From NCBI RefSeq assembly GCF_004361815.1, contig NZ_SNWA01000001.1, forward strand, positions 372,001 to 436,000: 64,000 nt of DNA. The letters run 5' to 3'. This stretch comes from Paraburkholderia sp. BL10I2N1 (lineage in GTDB: Bacteria > Pseudomonadota > Gammaproteobacteria > Burkholderiales > Burkholderiaceae). Positions within the stretch are counted from its first letter, which is position 1. Each line of letters opens with the position of its first letter. The notes under the pieces were generated by a model. That model was given only the letters and a program-made list of their open reading frames with translations, did not search any database and had not been told where the DNA came from. The translations under genes were made by a program, and so were the position numbers. Of this stretch, positions 1-9,023 are shown in pieces.

Positions 1-882
1 GGTCCACGCCGCAGTCTCGGCTGGGTGCCGTTCAAGGCCTCAGCGCTGCGCTACCGCAACGGGCAGATCTTCGTGTCCGGCCTGGACAGGCCGCTGTCAC
101 TCTGGGACAGCTATGGTCTGTCCAGCTACGAGCTCGGGGCCGGTTGCTTCAGCGAAGATGCGCGCGGGCGCTGGTACCTGAACGTCACGGTCAGGATCAG
201 GAAGGCAGCCCCCGAGCAAGGACGCAGCGCCATTGGCATCGATCTGGGCCTGAAGGACTTCGCAAAGACCAGTGACGGTGAGCCGATCGAGGCACAGTGC
301 TTCTACCGCAAATACGAGGCGGCGCTAGGCGTGGCGCAACGTGCCCGGCAGAAGAAGCGGGTCGCTGCGATCCATGCCCGCATCAAAAACAGCAGGAAGG
401 ACTTCCTGCACAAGGCTTCAACAGCGCTCGTGCGCAAGCACGGCGCCATCTTCGTTGGCAATGTGAATGCCTCAGCCCTGGCACGGACCGGTATGGCCAA
501 ATCCGTGCTGGATGCAGGCTGGAGTGCATTCCGGACCATGCTGCAATACAAGTGCGATGACGCGGGCGTGTGGTTCGAAGAAGTCGACGAGCGCTACTCC
601 ACCCAGACCTGTTCGTGTTGCGGATCACGTACCGGACCCAGCGGCCCAGAAGGGCTCGCGGTCCGCGAGTGGACCTGCACCGTGTGCGATGCCGCGCACG
701 ACCGGGATACCAATGCCGCCAGGAACATCCTGCGTGGCGGTCTGGAGAGGATGGAGGCGCAGTTTGCCGCGGCGGTCGGTCAAGCCGTCGCGAATGAGGT
801 GCCACCCGGCGCCAGGGTCGGACGTGACCCTCTTGCAGAAGGAATCCTCGCCCTTTCCGCGACAGCGGCAGCCGCAGACTGA
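1..882 (+). CDS. tnpB: TnpB, IS200/IS605-type RNA-guided nuclease (5' partial)
   Basis: The frame is already open at base 1, so the N-terminus lies outside the window. The visible part (first internal Met at 25) has a RuvC-I motif GIDLGLKDFA (Asp about residue 73 from that Met) and a zinc finger CSCCG...WTCTVC (Cys about 196/199 and 218/221) followed by DRDTNAARN, which carries the last RuvC aspartate. The strand before the finger reads AIFVGNVN where most TnpBs have a catalytic Glu (IES- or VEN-like); here that position is Gly145. Glu residues sit further on in FEEVDERYS. TnpB proteins cut DNA next to a TAM using a guide RNA from the element's right end. No tnpA is visible. The family call is secure; whether it can cut is not. 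Confidence 0.93.
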   Translation, partial: GPRRSLGWVPFKASALRYRNGQIFVSGLDRPLSLWDSYGLSSYELGAGCFSEDARGRWYLNVTVRIRKAAPEQGRSAIGIDLGLKDFAKTSDGEPIEAQCFYRKYEAALGVAQRARQKKRVAAIHARIKNSRKDFLHKASTALVRKHGAIFVGNVNASALARTGMAKSVLDAGWSAFRTMLQYKCDDAGVWFEEVDERYSTQTCSCCGSRTGPSGPEGLAVREWTCTVCDAAHDRDTNAARNILRGGLERMEAQFAAAVGQAVANEVPPGARVGRDPLAEGILALSATAAAAD

Positions 883-900
883 GGGCGAGGAGGACGTCAA
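843..900 (+). ncRNA. Right-end hairpin / reRNA (omegaRNA) 3' end of the first TnpB element
   Basis: A perfect 9-bp stem (CCTCGCCCT at 846-854 with AGGGCGAGG at 882-890) overlaps the tnpB stop codon and is followed by AGGACGTCAA ending at 900. This is the usual layout of IS605-type right ends, where the guide-RNA scaffold overlaps the end of tnpB and the guide starts just after a TCAA-like end. By that rule the guide would start at 901 with GTTTGGCCGCCCGTGA. The boundary is inferred from family layout. Confidence 0.68.
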
Positions 901-962
901 GTTTGGCCGCCCGTGACCGTCTCCAGGTGTTCAGCTGGACTATGTCCAGGCGTCCCAATCCA

Positions 963-2357
963 TCAGCCGAGTTCGACCGGGACAGACAGCTGCTCACCGT
1001 CCCGCTGGATCAGCAAGGACACTTGATCGCCGGCCTGGGAAATCATTTGCCTGAGTTGGTTCACGCTCGCCACCCGCTTGCCATCGACAGCAAGAATCAC
1101 ATCCCCGGACTGGATCCCCGCCTGGGCCGCCGGCCCCTGTGCCTGCTCAACGAGCAAGCCGGACGACAGCGACGCCTCACCCAGTTCCTCCTGCGTAAGC
1201 GGCCGGACCGCGACACCCAGCCGCGCATGAGCCGGCTGCCGTGCGGCGTTCGGCAACTCCTTCGTGCCGGACATGACGCCTACCGTAACGGACACGCTCT
1301 TCCGGCTGCCGTTGCGCCAGACGCCGATATCGGCCGTGGCACCCGGCGACAGCCCGGCGATCCGCGAGCGCAACTCCGACGCATCGGTCACTGGCGTGCC
1401 ATTGACCGAGAGGATCACGTCCCCTGTCTGTATCCCTGCCCTGGCGGCCGGGCCGTCAGGATTGACGGAGCCGACCAGCGCGCCCTGCGGTTTATCCATG
1501 CCCAGCGATTTCGCAGCGGACTGGTCGATGGGCCCGACACCGATGCCTAGAAGGCCGCGGCTCACATGGCCGGTCTTGACGAGATCGTCCTTGACCTTGA
1601 TTGCCTCGTCGATTGGAATGGCGAACGACAGCCCCTGAAAACCGCCTGTGCGCGAATAGATCATCGAGTTGATGCCGATCACCTCGCCCTTCATGTTGAA
1701 CAGCGGGCCGCCTGAATTGCCCGGATTCACCGGTACGTCGGTCTGGATGAACGAGGTGTAGTTCTCATCTGACATATTGCGTGACTTCGCGCTGATGATG
1801 CCGGACGTGACCGTGTTGTCAAAACCATAGGGCGAGCCGATCGCGAGCACCCATTCGCCGACCTTGCTTTGCGCCGGATCGCCGATTTTCACGGTGGGCA
1901 GGGTTCCCGCGTCGATCTTCAGCACGGCGACGTCCGACTCCTTGTCGGTGCCGATCACGTGGGCCGGAAATTCGCGCTTGTCCTTCAGCATGACGGTGAC
2001 GACATTCGCGCCGTCGACGACGTGGTTGTTCGTCAGAATATAGCCATCCTGACTGATGATGAAGCCTGAACCCAACGCCGCGCTCGATCGGTCGTCCGCG
2101 CCCTGCCCTTGCGAATCACCCTGGCCGGCAATGTGCTTCGCGCTGATGTGGACCACGGCAGGTCCGTAGTTTGCGACGATATCCGAGAAGTCCGGCGTGC
2201 CGGGGCGCGCGCCGGATGCGAACGGCGCGGTCACCGTATCGGCGCTCTTGACGGTCTGCGACGCATCGGCATTGCGATGGCCTACGGCGTATGCGCCCGC
2301 CAGAGCGGCTACGGCGCCGAGGGTCATCGCGCCGCGGGAGAGGATTCTGGTGTTCAT
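963..2357 (-). CDS. degP: HtrA/Deg-family periplasmic serine protease (DegP/MucD-like)
   Basis: 464 aa. The N-terminal hydrophobic segment (residues 9-27) is a signal peptide or anchor for the periplasm. The trypsin-like domain has the full catalytic triad: His112 in TNNHVVDGA, Asp142 in ESDVAVLKID and Ser215 in NPGNSGGPLF. Two PDZ domains follow (about 255-345 and 370-460). The length and the two PDZ domains match DegP/MucD proteases, which degrade or refold damaged envelope proteins. It is divergent from the bacterioferritin-like gene, with about 250 bp between them for both promoters. The gene looks intact. MucD-type homologues are often under envelope-stress control, but no such site was recognised here. 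Confidence 0.93.
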   Translation of the reverse strand: MNTRILSRGAMTLGAVAALAGAYAVGHRNADASQTVKSADTVTAPFASGARPGTPDFSDIVANYGPAVVHISAKHIAGQGDSQGQGADDRSSAALGSGFIISQDGYILTNNHVVDGANVVTVMLKDKREFPAHVIGTDKESDVAVLKIDAGTLPTVKIGDPAQSKVGEWVLAIGSPYGFDNTVTSGIISAKSRNMSDENYTSFIQTDVPVNPGNSGGPLFNMKGEVIGINSMIYSRTGGFQGLSFAIPIDEAIKVKDDLVKTGHVSRGLLGIGVGPIDQSAAKSLGMDKPQGALVGSVNPDGPAARAGIQTGDVILSVNGTPVTDASELRSRIAGLSPGATADIGVWRNGSRKSVSVTVGVMSGTKELPNAARQPAHARLGVAVRPLTQEELGEASLSSGLLVEQAQGPAAQAGIQSGDVILAVDGKRVASVNQLRQMISQAGDQVSLLIQRDGEQLSVPVELG

Positions 2358-2610
2358 GGGTTCTCGTAGAGCGTAAGGAGTACTTTTTTGAGATCCGTAA
2401 CGTACGTCACATCGCTTAAAGCGGGCTTAAATCTCTGCGGGGCAGGGAATCTTCGGGGGCGACGCTGACCGCAGGTCTTCTGATAAGGGGACGAAACAGG
2501 TGAATCTGGTCGGATGACGACTGACGTGGCAGCGCGATAGCGCGCAGAATGACCCTCGTCAACGATCAATCGGCATCTCTCGAAACGGGTTCCGCAAAAT
2601 GGAGGAAAAA

Positions 2611-3075
2611 ATGTCCGAGATAGAGAAGGAAAAGGTTGTGGCAGTGCTAAACCAGATTCTCGAGTCCGAACTGGCTGGCGTGGTTCGATACACTCACTAT
2701 TCCTTCCTGGTTTTCGGCTTTGGCCGCATCCCCATTGTGTCGTGGCTGCGACAGCAGGCCGACGAGTCGCTGGTGCATGCCCAACAGGCCGGTGAATGGA
2801 TCACCACCCTGGGCGCATACCCGTCTCTGGAAATTGGCCCGCTTCTGGACTCGCACACCTTCGACATCGCGTCCATCCTGCGTGAATCGCTGGAAGCCGA
2901 GAAAGTCGCGCTTGGCCTGTATCGGGACCTGCTCGCGCTGACGGAAGGTCGTTCGGTCGCGCTCGAAGAATACGCACGCCAGTTGATCCATGTCGAAGAG
3001 GTGCACGCCGGCGAAGTGGACAAAATGCTGCGCCGCCCCGGAGCAATGGCGACACCGCCCGAGCGCGGCACATGA
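2611..3075 (+). CDS. Bacterioferritin-like di-iron protein
   Basis: 154 aa from the ATG at 2611. This start is preferred over the ATG at 2599 because GGAGGA at 2601-2606 makes a good ribosome site for the second one. The four-helix ferritin-like fold shows the expected acidic and His ligands: ESELAGVVRYTHYS (helix A), ADESLVHAQQ (helix B), SLEAEKVAL (helix C) and HVEEVHAGE (helix D). These fit a ferroxidase centre for iron storage or peroxide-linked iron oxidation in the cytoplasm. Near helix B the bacterioferritin haem-ligand Met is not evident (ADESLVHA versus DEMKHA in E. coli Bfr), so it may be a haem-free ferritin-like protein. It is transcribed alone, away from the protease gene. Confidence 0.85.
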   Translation: MSEIEKEKVVAVLNQILESELAGVVRYTHYSFLVFGFGRIPIVSWLRQQADESLVHAQQAGEWITTLGAYPSLEIGPLLDSHTFDIASILRESLEAEKVALGLYRDLLALTEGRSVALEEYARQLIHVEEVHAGEVDKMLRRPGAMATPPERGT

Positions 3076-3282
3076 GCAGCCTGATCGTGCGCCGCGGTTC
3101 GGCGCATATTGCTACGCCGCAGTCGAATCAGAACGGACGAAACGGGTGGACGCCGACGTCGTCGAGGTCCGCCGGCCGTTCGATCCGGCCAACAACACGG
3201 GCGCGCGCCTGGCCGTGACGCTCAAGACCGGATTTCGCGAACATTCGGGGATACGGAAGAAGAAACGAGGAAGAGGCACAGC

Positions 3283-4281
3283 ATGATGAGCGCCAGATCC
3301 TTTGCTTCAGCCCTGATCGGTGTAACGCTCGCCGCAGGCGTCGCGCAAGCCGGTACGGCGCGCGCTGCGCAGCCGCAGCAATTCGACAGCTTCGCGCTGC
3401 CCGTCGGTAGCGCGCCGCACGACGTCGCGCCGGCAGCAGACGGCGCCGTCTGGTACACCGCCCAGGCCCAGGGCGCGCTCGGGCGGCTCGACCCGGGAAG
3501 CGGCAAGACGGTCCAGATCCCACTCGGAGAGGGATCGGCGCCGCACGGCGTGATCGTCGGTCCGGATCGGGGGGCCTGGGTCACCGATGGAGGCCTGAAC
3601 GCGATCGTGCGGGTCGATCCGGACACGTTCGCCGTTACGCGTTTTCCTCTGCCGAAGGATCGCGCTTCTGCGAATCTGAACACCGCGGTTTTCGACAGGC
3701 TCGGGCATCTGTGGTTTACCGGGCAAAGCGGCATCTATGGCGAACTGGATCCGAAGAACGGCCGTATGCGCGTTTTCGATGCACCTCGCGGCGCCGGGCC
3801 TTACGGCATATGCGTGACGCCGGACGGCAGCCTCTATTTCGCGTCGCTTGCGGGGAGCTATCTCGGCCACATCAATCCTGAGAGCGGCGCCGTGCAGGTC
3901 ATCGAGCCGCCGACACCGCACCAGGGTGCGCGGCGGGCGTGGTCCGATTCGAAGGGGCGCGTCTGGGTTAGTGAATGGAATGCCGGGAAACTGGGCGTCT
4001 ACGATCCGGCGACGCGTCAATGGCACGAATGGCGACTCCCCGGCGACGACCCTCATGCCTATGCGATCTTCGTCGACAACCGCGATACCGTCTGGCTCAG
4101 CGAGTGGAGCGCCAACGCGCTCGTGCGCTTCGACCCGCGCAGCGAGCGGTTCGACGTGTATGCGCTGCCGCACGCGCACGCGAACGTTCGCCAGCTGCTC
4201 GGACGCACGGGAGAAGTGTGGCTGCCTGAATCGGGCGTCGATCATCTGGTGCGTTACCGGTATGGCGCAGCCGAAAACTGA
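3283..4281 (+). CDS. Secreted virginiamycin B lyase-family beta-propeller protein
   Basis: 332 aa from the ATG at 3283, preceded by AGGAAGAGG. Upstream in-frame codons are Arg-rich and do not look coding. A signal peptide (SFASALIGVTLAAGVAQA) precedes repeated propeller blades with the family pattern PHGV...W.TD..LNAIVRVDP, PYGICVTPDG, PHAYAIF...WLSEWSANALVRFDP and EVWLPESG.DHLVRY. Streptogramin lyase (Vgb) linearises type B streptogramins using His/Glu residues in this fold, but most chromosomal, secreted members of the family have no proven substrate. The fold is confident and antibiotic cleavage is not assumed. It stands alone, 208 bp after the bacterioferritin-like gene. Confidence 0.8.
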   Translation: MMSARSFASALIGVTLAAGVAQAGTARAAQPQQFDSFALPVGSAPHDVAPAADGAVWYTAQAQGALGRLDPGSGKTVQIPLGEGSAPHGVIVGPDRGAWVTDGGLNAIVRVDPDTFAVTRFPLPKDRASANLNTAVFDRLGHLWFTGQSGIYGELDPKNGRMRVFDAPRGAGPYGICVTPDGSLYFASLAGSYLGHINPESGAVQVIEPPTPHQGARRAWSDSKGRVWVSEWNAGKLGVYDPATRQWHEWRLPGDDPHAYAIFVDNRDTVWLSEWSANALVRFDPRSERFDVYALPHAHANVRQLLGRTGEVWLPESGVDHLVRYRYGAAEN

Positions 4282-4547
4282 CGGCGCCGATATTGCCGTG
4301 CGCCCCCATCGCATGCTGATCCGCTGACAGCGGATTGACGGTTGCCTTTCCCGGCGACCCTGTCGCTGCGGCAAGCGGTATGCGCATACTTCCTCCTATA
4401 CTCCAGACGTAGGTCATCCTAGACTCTGGCTGGCTGCCTCCATGCGTGCACTGCCAACGACCTTGTCTCGCACACGTTCTGCGCGACGCAAAGGCCGACG
4501 CTGAGCCGGCTGCTGCACTCGCAGCGCGACCGCCACCCCGGGACACC

Positions 4548-5249
4548 ATGCTGACGCTGTCGAATGTTTCGAAGAGCTATCAAGGCTCGCAACCGCGCAA
4601 TGTGCTGCGCGCGGTGAACCTCGAACTGCGGGCCGGCGAATGCGTGGCGATCATGGGGGAGTCCGGCACTGGAAAATCGACGCTGCTAAACCTGGCTGCC
4701 GGGCTCGACCGGCCCGATGCCGGCCAGATCCTGTTCGAAGGACAGGATCTGGCAATGCTCGACGATGACGCCGTTACCCTTGAACGGCGCCAGAAAATGG
4801 GTTTCGTGTTTCAGGCGTTCCATGTGCTGCCGAACCTGAGCGCCGCACAGAATATCGCCCTGCCCCTGCTGCTGAACGGTGTGGGCGCACGAGACGTGGC
4901 GGAGCGCGTTGCCGCTGCGCTGGGGTCGGTCGGGCTCGAAGGGCGCGCCGACACGATGCCGCGCGAGCTCTCCGGTGGCGAATTGCAGCGCGTGGCGATT
5001 GCGCGCGCGCTGGTCCATCGTCCGCGCCTCGTGCTGGCAGACGAGCCCACCGGCAACCTCGACCACGACACGGCGATGCGTATCCTGCATCTGCTGCGCG
5101 AACTGACCCGGCAACACGGTGCCGCCGCGCTGCTCGTCACGCACTCGGCGGTGGCCGCCGCGACCGCCGATCGGGTCCTGCGACTGACCTCGCAAGGACT
5201 CGAGCCCTATGCGCCGGGTCAGGTCAGCGCCGGGGCCGGAGCCGCTTAG
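4548..5249 (+). CDS. LolD/MacB-type ABC transporter ATPase (AttE-like)
   Basis: 233 aa from the ATG at 4548; the in-frame extension upstream is not protein-like. Walker A GESGTGKST (about residues 36-44), signature LSGGELQRVAIARAL and Walker B RLVLADEPTGNLD followed by the H-loop (LLVTHS) are all present. It belongs to the group that powers FtsX-type permeases for lipoprotein or macrolide-like substrates rather than importers. The permease gene starts 3 bp after its stop and the AttH-like gene follows, so the three form one operon. Substrate unknown. Confidence 0.9.
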   Translation: MLTLSNVSKSYQGSQPRNVLRAVNLELRAGECVAIMGESGTGKSTLLNLAAGLDRPDAGQILFEGQDLAMLDDDAVTLERRQKMGFVFQAFHVLPNLSAAQNIALPLLLNGVGARDVAERVAAALGSVGLEGRADTMPRELSGGELQRVAIARALVHRPRLVLADEPTGNLDHDTAMRILHLLRELTRQHGAAALLVTHSAVAAATADRVLRLTSQGLEPYAPGQVSAGAGAA

Positions 5250-5252
5250 GCG

Positions 5253-7832
5253 ATGCGGGTCCCGAGCGTCGTGCGTCCCCGGCTCCCATGGGGCATTTTC
5301 TCCTCCGCCGGTGCGTACGGCGTGGCGCTCATTGGGGGCGAGGCGCGCGGACATCCGTTGCGGGCGATCGTCGGCATTCTCGCGATTGCGGCGGGCGTCG
5401 CAATGGGCTACTCGGTGGATCTGATCAACCGCGCCGCGCTGACTGAACTATCCGCGACGGTCAATTCGCTGATGGGCAATGCCGACGTAGAAATACGCGG
5501 CCCACGCGCCGGTTTCGATGAATCGCTCTACGCGCGCATCGCGCGCCTGCCGGACATCGAGACGGCAAGCCCGGTCGTCGAGGTCGATGCACGGGTGGCT
5601 GGCCGCACGGAGCCGCTGAAACTGCTCGGGATCGATGTCTTTCGCGCGGGCCTCGTGACGCCGAATCTCATCGGGCGGGTCGCGGGCACGCGTGCCGGGA
5701 GCCTCGACCTGCTGGACCCTGACGCGGTTTTTCTTTCGCCTGCAGCGTTGACGTGGCTGGGTCTGCAGCCGGGAGCGCATCTTGCCGTACAGGTCGGGCT
5801 TCAATCCGTCGTGCTGCGCGTAGCGGGCGTGCTCCCCGCCACCGGCGAAGCGGTGCGTGTCGGCGTGATGGACATCGGCGCAGCGCAGTGGCGTTTGCAG
5901 CGACTCGGGTCCTTGCAGCGGATCGACATCAAGCTCAAGCCCGGGGTGGATGTCGCCACGTTTACGCGCTCGGTCGCGCCGCTGCTGCCGGCTGGGGTAG
6001 CTGCCGTCACGCCGCTCGACAACGCGCACCGCACCTCGCAGCTCTCGCGTGCCTACCGGGCGAACCTGAACGTGCTTGCGCTCGTCGCGCTCTTCACGGG
6101 CGCGTTTCTCATCTTCACGATGCAGGCGCTCGCCGTGCTGAGGCGGCGCGCGCAGTTCGCATTGCTGCGCACGCTTGGCGTGACGCGCCGCGGCGTGTTG
6201 TGGCTCATCGTCGCGGAAGGCGCCGCGCTCGGGGTGCCGGGCGCGCTGGCGGGCCTCGCGCTCGGCTTCGCCCTTGCCGCCGCCGTGCTGCGCTACGCGG
6301 GCGGCGATCTGGGCGGCGGCTATTTCGAGGGCGTGCAGCCGAAAGTACAGTTCGACGCGCTGGCCGCGTTGATGTTCTTCGCGCTCGGCTTATGCGCATC
6401 GATCATCGGCAGCCTCGCGCCCGCACTCGAAGCCGCACGCGCGAGTCCTGCCCAGGCGCTGAAGGCAGGCGACGAAGAAGCGCCACTCGGGCGTCTGCGC
6501 ACACGTTGGGGCGTGACAGCCGCTCTGGGTGCACTCGCTCTGGGACTCGCGGCGACGCAGCTTCCTCCGCTCGCCGGCTTGCCGGTATTTGGCTATGCGG
6601 CCATCGCGTTGCTGCTGCTCGGCGGCGTTCTGGCGATGCCGTTCGTCGCGCATGCGGTGTTTGATGCGCTGCCACGTCCGCAACGTGCGCTCCCGCAACT
6701 GGCGCTCGCGCAGCTTGCTCACGCACCCGGTCGCGCGGCCATCGGCCTTGCCGGCATCGTCGCGAGTTTCAGCCTGATGACGGCCATGGCGATCATGGTG
6801 TCGAGCTTTCGCATCGCGGTAGACGACTGGCTGCAACTGCTGCTGCCCGCCCCCCTTTACCTGCGCGCGGCGCCTGGCGGCGACAGTGCATACCTGTCCC
6901 CGAACGACCAGGCGGTCATCGCGGCGACGAAAGGCGTCGAGCGCGTCGAATTCCTGCGCGCGACGCAGATCTCACTCCAGGCGCGTTTGCCTCCTGTCAG
7001 CCTGCTCGCGCGACCGATCGATCCGCACAATCCGGGCGCACGTTTGCCACTGACCGGCGCGCCCGTCATGCCGCGCGCAGGCGATCCGCCACCGGTGTGG
7101 GTCAGCGAGGCGATGGTCGATCTGTATGGCATGCAGCCTGGGCGCCGCATCCTGCTGCCGCTGGCAGGCCAGCACTTTGCTGTGATCGTGGCCGGCACGT
7201 GGCGCGACTACGCGCGCCAGTTCGGCGCGATCGTGATCGACGAACGCGACTATCGCCGGCTCACGCGCGATACGCGGGTGACCGATGCGGCGCTCTGGCT
7301 CGCGCCTGGCGTCGCGCCGGCGCAGGCCATCGCGCGACTGCGCGAGGGCCTCGCGGGCGGACATCAGCTGGCTTTCGCCGAGCCGGGCGAGATTCGCGCG
7401 ACGAGCCTCAGGATCTTCGATCGCAGCTTCGCGGTGACCTATCTGCTGGAGGCGGTGGCCGTGATCATCGGACTGTTCGGTATCGGCGCAAGCTTCGGCG
7501 CACAGGCGCTTGCCCGCGCGCGGGAGTTCGGCGTGCTGCGGCATCTGGGTGTGACGCGCCGTCAGATCGGTGCGATGCTTGCGCTCGAGGGCGCGCTCGT
7601 GGCGCTCGTCGGCGTGCTCTCCGGGCTCACGCTCGGCTCGGGCATCGCGATGGTGCTGGTGCATGTCGTCAACCCCCAGTCTTTTCATTGGACGATGGAC
7701 CTGCATATGCCGTGGCGACTGCTCACCACGCTCGCGTCGGCGGTCGTTGGCGCCGCCGCGCTCACCGCGCTCTGGAGCGCGCGCACGGCGATGTCGGTGG
7801 ACGCCGTGCGTGCCGTGCGCGACGACTGGTGA
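5253..7832 (+). CDS. FtsX-type ABC transporter permease, two permease units fused
   Basis: 859 aa. The N-terminal membrane segment (about residues 37-58) and periplasmic domain are followed by three helices (about 270-390) typical of an FtsX unit. The pattern then repeats: new helices about 420-480, another periplasmic domain and a second FtsX helix set (about 725-845, ATYLLEAVAVIIGLFG... and a C-terminal helix). The arginine-rich loop before each last helix pair (RRRAQFALLRTLGVTRR, REFGVLRHLGVTRRQIG) confirms two homologous halves. In Agrobacterium the comparable functions are two genes, attF and attG; here one chain carries both. It lies between its ATPase and an AttH-like secreted protein. 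Confidence 0.88.
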   Translation: MRVPSVVRPRLPWGIFSSAGAYGVALIGGEARGHPLRAIVGILAIAAGVAMGYSVDLINRAALTELSATVNSLMGNADVEIRGPRAGFDESLYARIARLPDIETASPVVEVDARVAGRTEPLKLLGIDVFRAGLVTPNLIGRVAGTRAGSLDLLDPDAVFLSPAALTWLGLQPGAHLAVQVGLQSVVLRVAGVLPATGEAVRVGVMDIGAAQWRLQRLGSLQRIDIKLKPGVDVATFTRSVAPLLPAGVAAVTPLDNAHRTSQLSRAYRANLNVLALVALFTGAFLIFTMQALAVLRRRAQFALLRTLGVTRRGVLWLIVAEGAALGVPGALAGLALGFALAAAVLRYAGGDLGGGYFEGVQPKVQFDALAALMFFALGLCASIIGSLAPALEAARASPAQALKAGDEEAPLGRLRTRWGVTAALGALALGLAATQLPPLAGLPVFGYAAIALLLLGGVLAMPFVAHAVFDALPRPQRALPQLALAQLAHAPGRAAIGLAGIVASFSLMTAMAIMVSSFRIAVDDWLQLLLPAPLYLRAAPGGDSAYLSPNDQAVIAATKGVERVEFLRATQISLQARLPPVSLLARPIDPHNPGARLPLTGAPVMPRAGDPPPVWVSEAMVDLYGMQPGRRILLPLAGQHFAVIVAGTWRDYARQFGAIVIDERDYRRLTRDTRVTDAALWLAPGVAPAQAIARLREGLAGGHQLAFAEPGEIRATSLRIFDRSFAVTYLLEAVAVIIGLFGIGASFGAQALARAREFGVLRHLGVTRRQIGAMLALEGALVALVGVLSGLTLGSGIAMVLVHVVNPQSFHWTMDLHMPWRLLTTLASAVVGAAALTALWSARTAMSVDAVRAVRDDW

Positions 7833-7836
7833 CCCT

Positions 7837-8970
7837 ATGAAAAGGCGCGCGTTCCTGCTGTTGCCGCCAGCGCTGTTGTTCGGGCGAGGCGCATGGGCCC
7901 GCGCGCCGGACTATCCGCCCGTGCGGAGCGGAGAGCCACTGGCGTTCCCGCGCGACTACGGCGCACATTCGGGCTATCGCACCGAGTGGTGGTACGCGAC
8001 CGGCTGGTTGCAAACGGATACCGGTGCGTCGCTCGGCTTTCAGGTGACGTTCTTTCGTTCGCGTCCGCCGCTCGACGATGCCAACCCGAGCCGCTTCGCG
8101 CCTGCGCAACTGCTCTTCGCCAACGTCGCGCTGAGCGACCCGGGCGTGGGCAGGCTGCAGCACGACCAGCGCGCGGCGCGCAGCGGCTTCGGTCTCGCGG
8201 ACGCGAGCGAGGCGGACACCAACGTGCACATCGGCGAGTGGTCGTTGCGGCGTGAGGCCGACGGACGCTACCACGTCAGCGTCGCCGCGGCCGACTTCAA
8301 GTTTCTGTTCACGATGCAGCCCACGCACCTGGTGCTCGTGAACGGCGCATCGGGCTATAGCCGCAAGGGGCCGCTGCCGGACGAGGCGAGCTACTACTAC
8401 AGCGAGCCGTGGCTGCACGTGGACGGCACCTTGACGCGCAGGCGCCGACCTGACGGCATCCCCAACCACGATCCGGAGCACGTGAATGGCACTGCGTGGC
8501 TCGATCACGAATGGTCGTCGGCGCCGCTCGCAGAAGGCGCCGTCGGCTGGGACTGGATCGGCATCAATCTCGACGACGGTGGCGCAGTGATGGCGTTTCA
8601 GATCCGCGACAAGGCGGGGCACAAGTTCTGGGCCGGCGGCACATTGCGCAACGCCGACGGGAACACGCGCGCGCTTGCGCCTGACAGCGTCAGCTTCACC
8701 CCGTTGCGCTGGTGGCGCTCGCCGCACACCGGCGCGCGCTATCCGGTCGCGATGCGCGTCGATGCCGGCGACGCCCATCTGGTGCTCGCGCCGCTAATGG
8801 ACGATCAGGAACTCGACAGCCGCGCCAGCACGGGCGCCGTGTACTGGGAAGGCGCAGTCGTCGCGTTGAAGGCAAGCGACGTGAATACCGCGAACGCAAC
8901 AGGCGCGGCAACGCGACTCGGACGGGGTTATCTGGAACTGACCGGATATTTTCAGCGGCTCGATCTATAG
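7837..8970 (+). CDS. AttH/CrtC lipocalin-like secreted protein
   Basis: 377 aa. The start at 7837 is 5 nt after the permease stop. The N-terminus MKRRAFLLLPPALLF is a signal peptide with paired arginines. The body matches the lipocalin-like AttH/CrtC family: early RTEWWYATGWLQT, central WLDHEWSS and GWDWIGINLDDG, and late RYPVAMRVD. CrtC members hydrate carotenoids, whereas AttH members go with FtsX-type ABC exporters and have no settled activity. The operon partners point to the AttH type. The ORF is intact and full length for the family. Confidence 0.85.
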   Translation: MKRRAFLLLPPALLFGRGAWARAPDYPPVRSGEPLAFPRDYGAHSGYRTEWWYATGWLQTDTGASLGFQVTFFRSRPPLDDANPSRFAPAQLLFANVALSDPGVGRLQHDQRAARSGFGLADASEADTNVHIGEWSLRREADGRYHVSVAAADFKFLFTMQPTHLVLVNGASGYSRKGPLPDEASYYYSEPWLHVDGTLTRRRRPDGIPNHDPEHVNGTAWLDHEWSSAPLAEGAVGWDWIGINLDDGGAVMAFQIRDKAGHKFWAGGTLRNADGNTRALAPDSVSFTPLRWWRSPHTGARYPVAMRVDAGDAHLVLAPLMDDQELDSRASTGAVYWEGAVVALKASDVNTANATGAATRLGRGYLELTGYFQRLDL

Positions 8971-9023
8971 GATGGCGATGGTCGCGCAAGCTGCGCTGTG
9001 TCCGCAACGCGTGGCGCCCGGCA

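Noticed and set aside
2990..3286. A 98-aa plus-strand frame over the bacterioferritin-like gene end
   Set aside because: The last 60 residues look regular, but the start lies inside another gene and there is no ribosome site.
4318..4334. Hairpin ATCCGCT-GAC-AGCGGAT as a terminator of the propeller gene
   Set aside because: Stem present, but no T-run follows on either strand.
3307..4374. Long minus-strand frame opposite the propeller gene
   Set aside because: Arg/Pro-rich composition typical of antisense frames in GC-rich DNA; the plus strand has clear propeller repeats.
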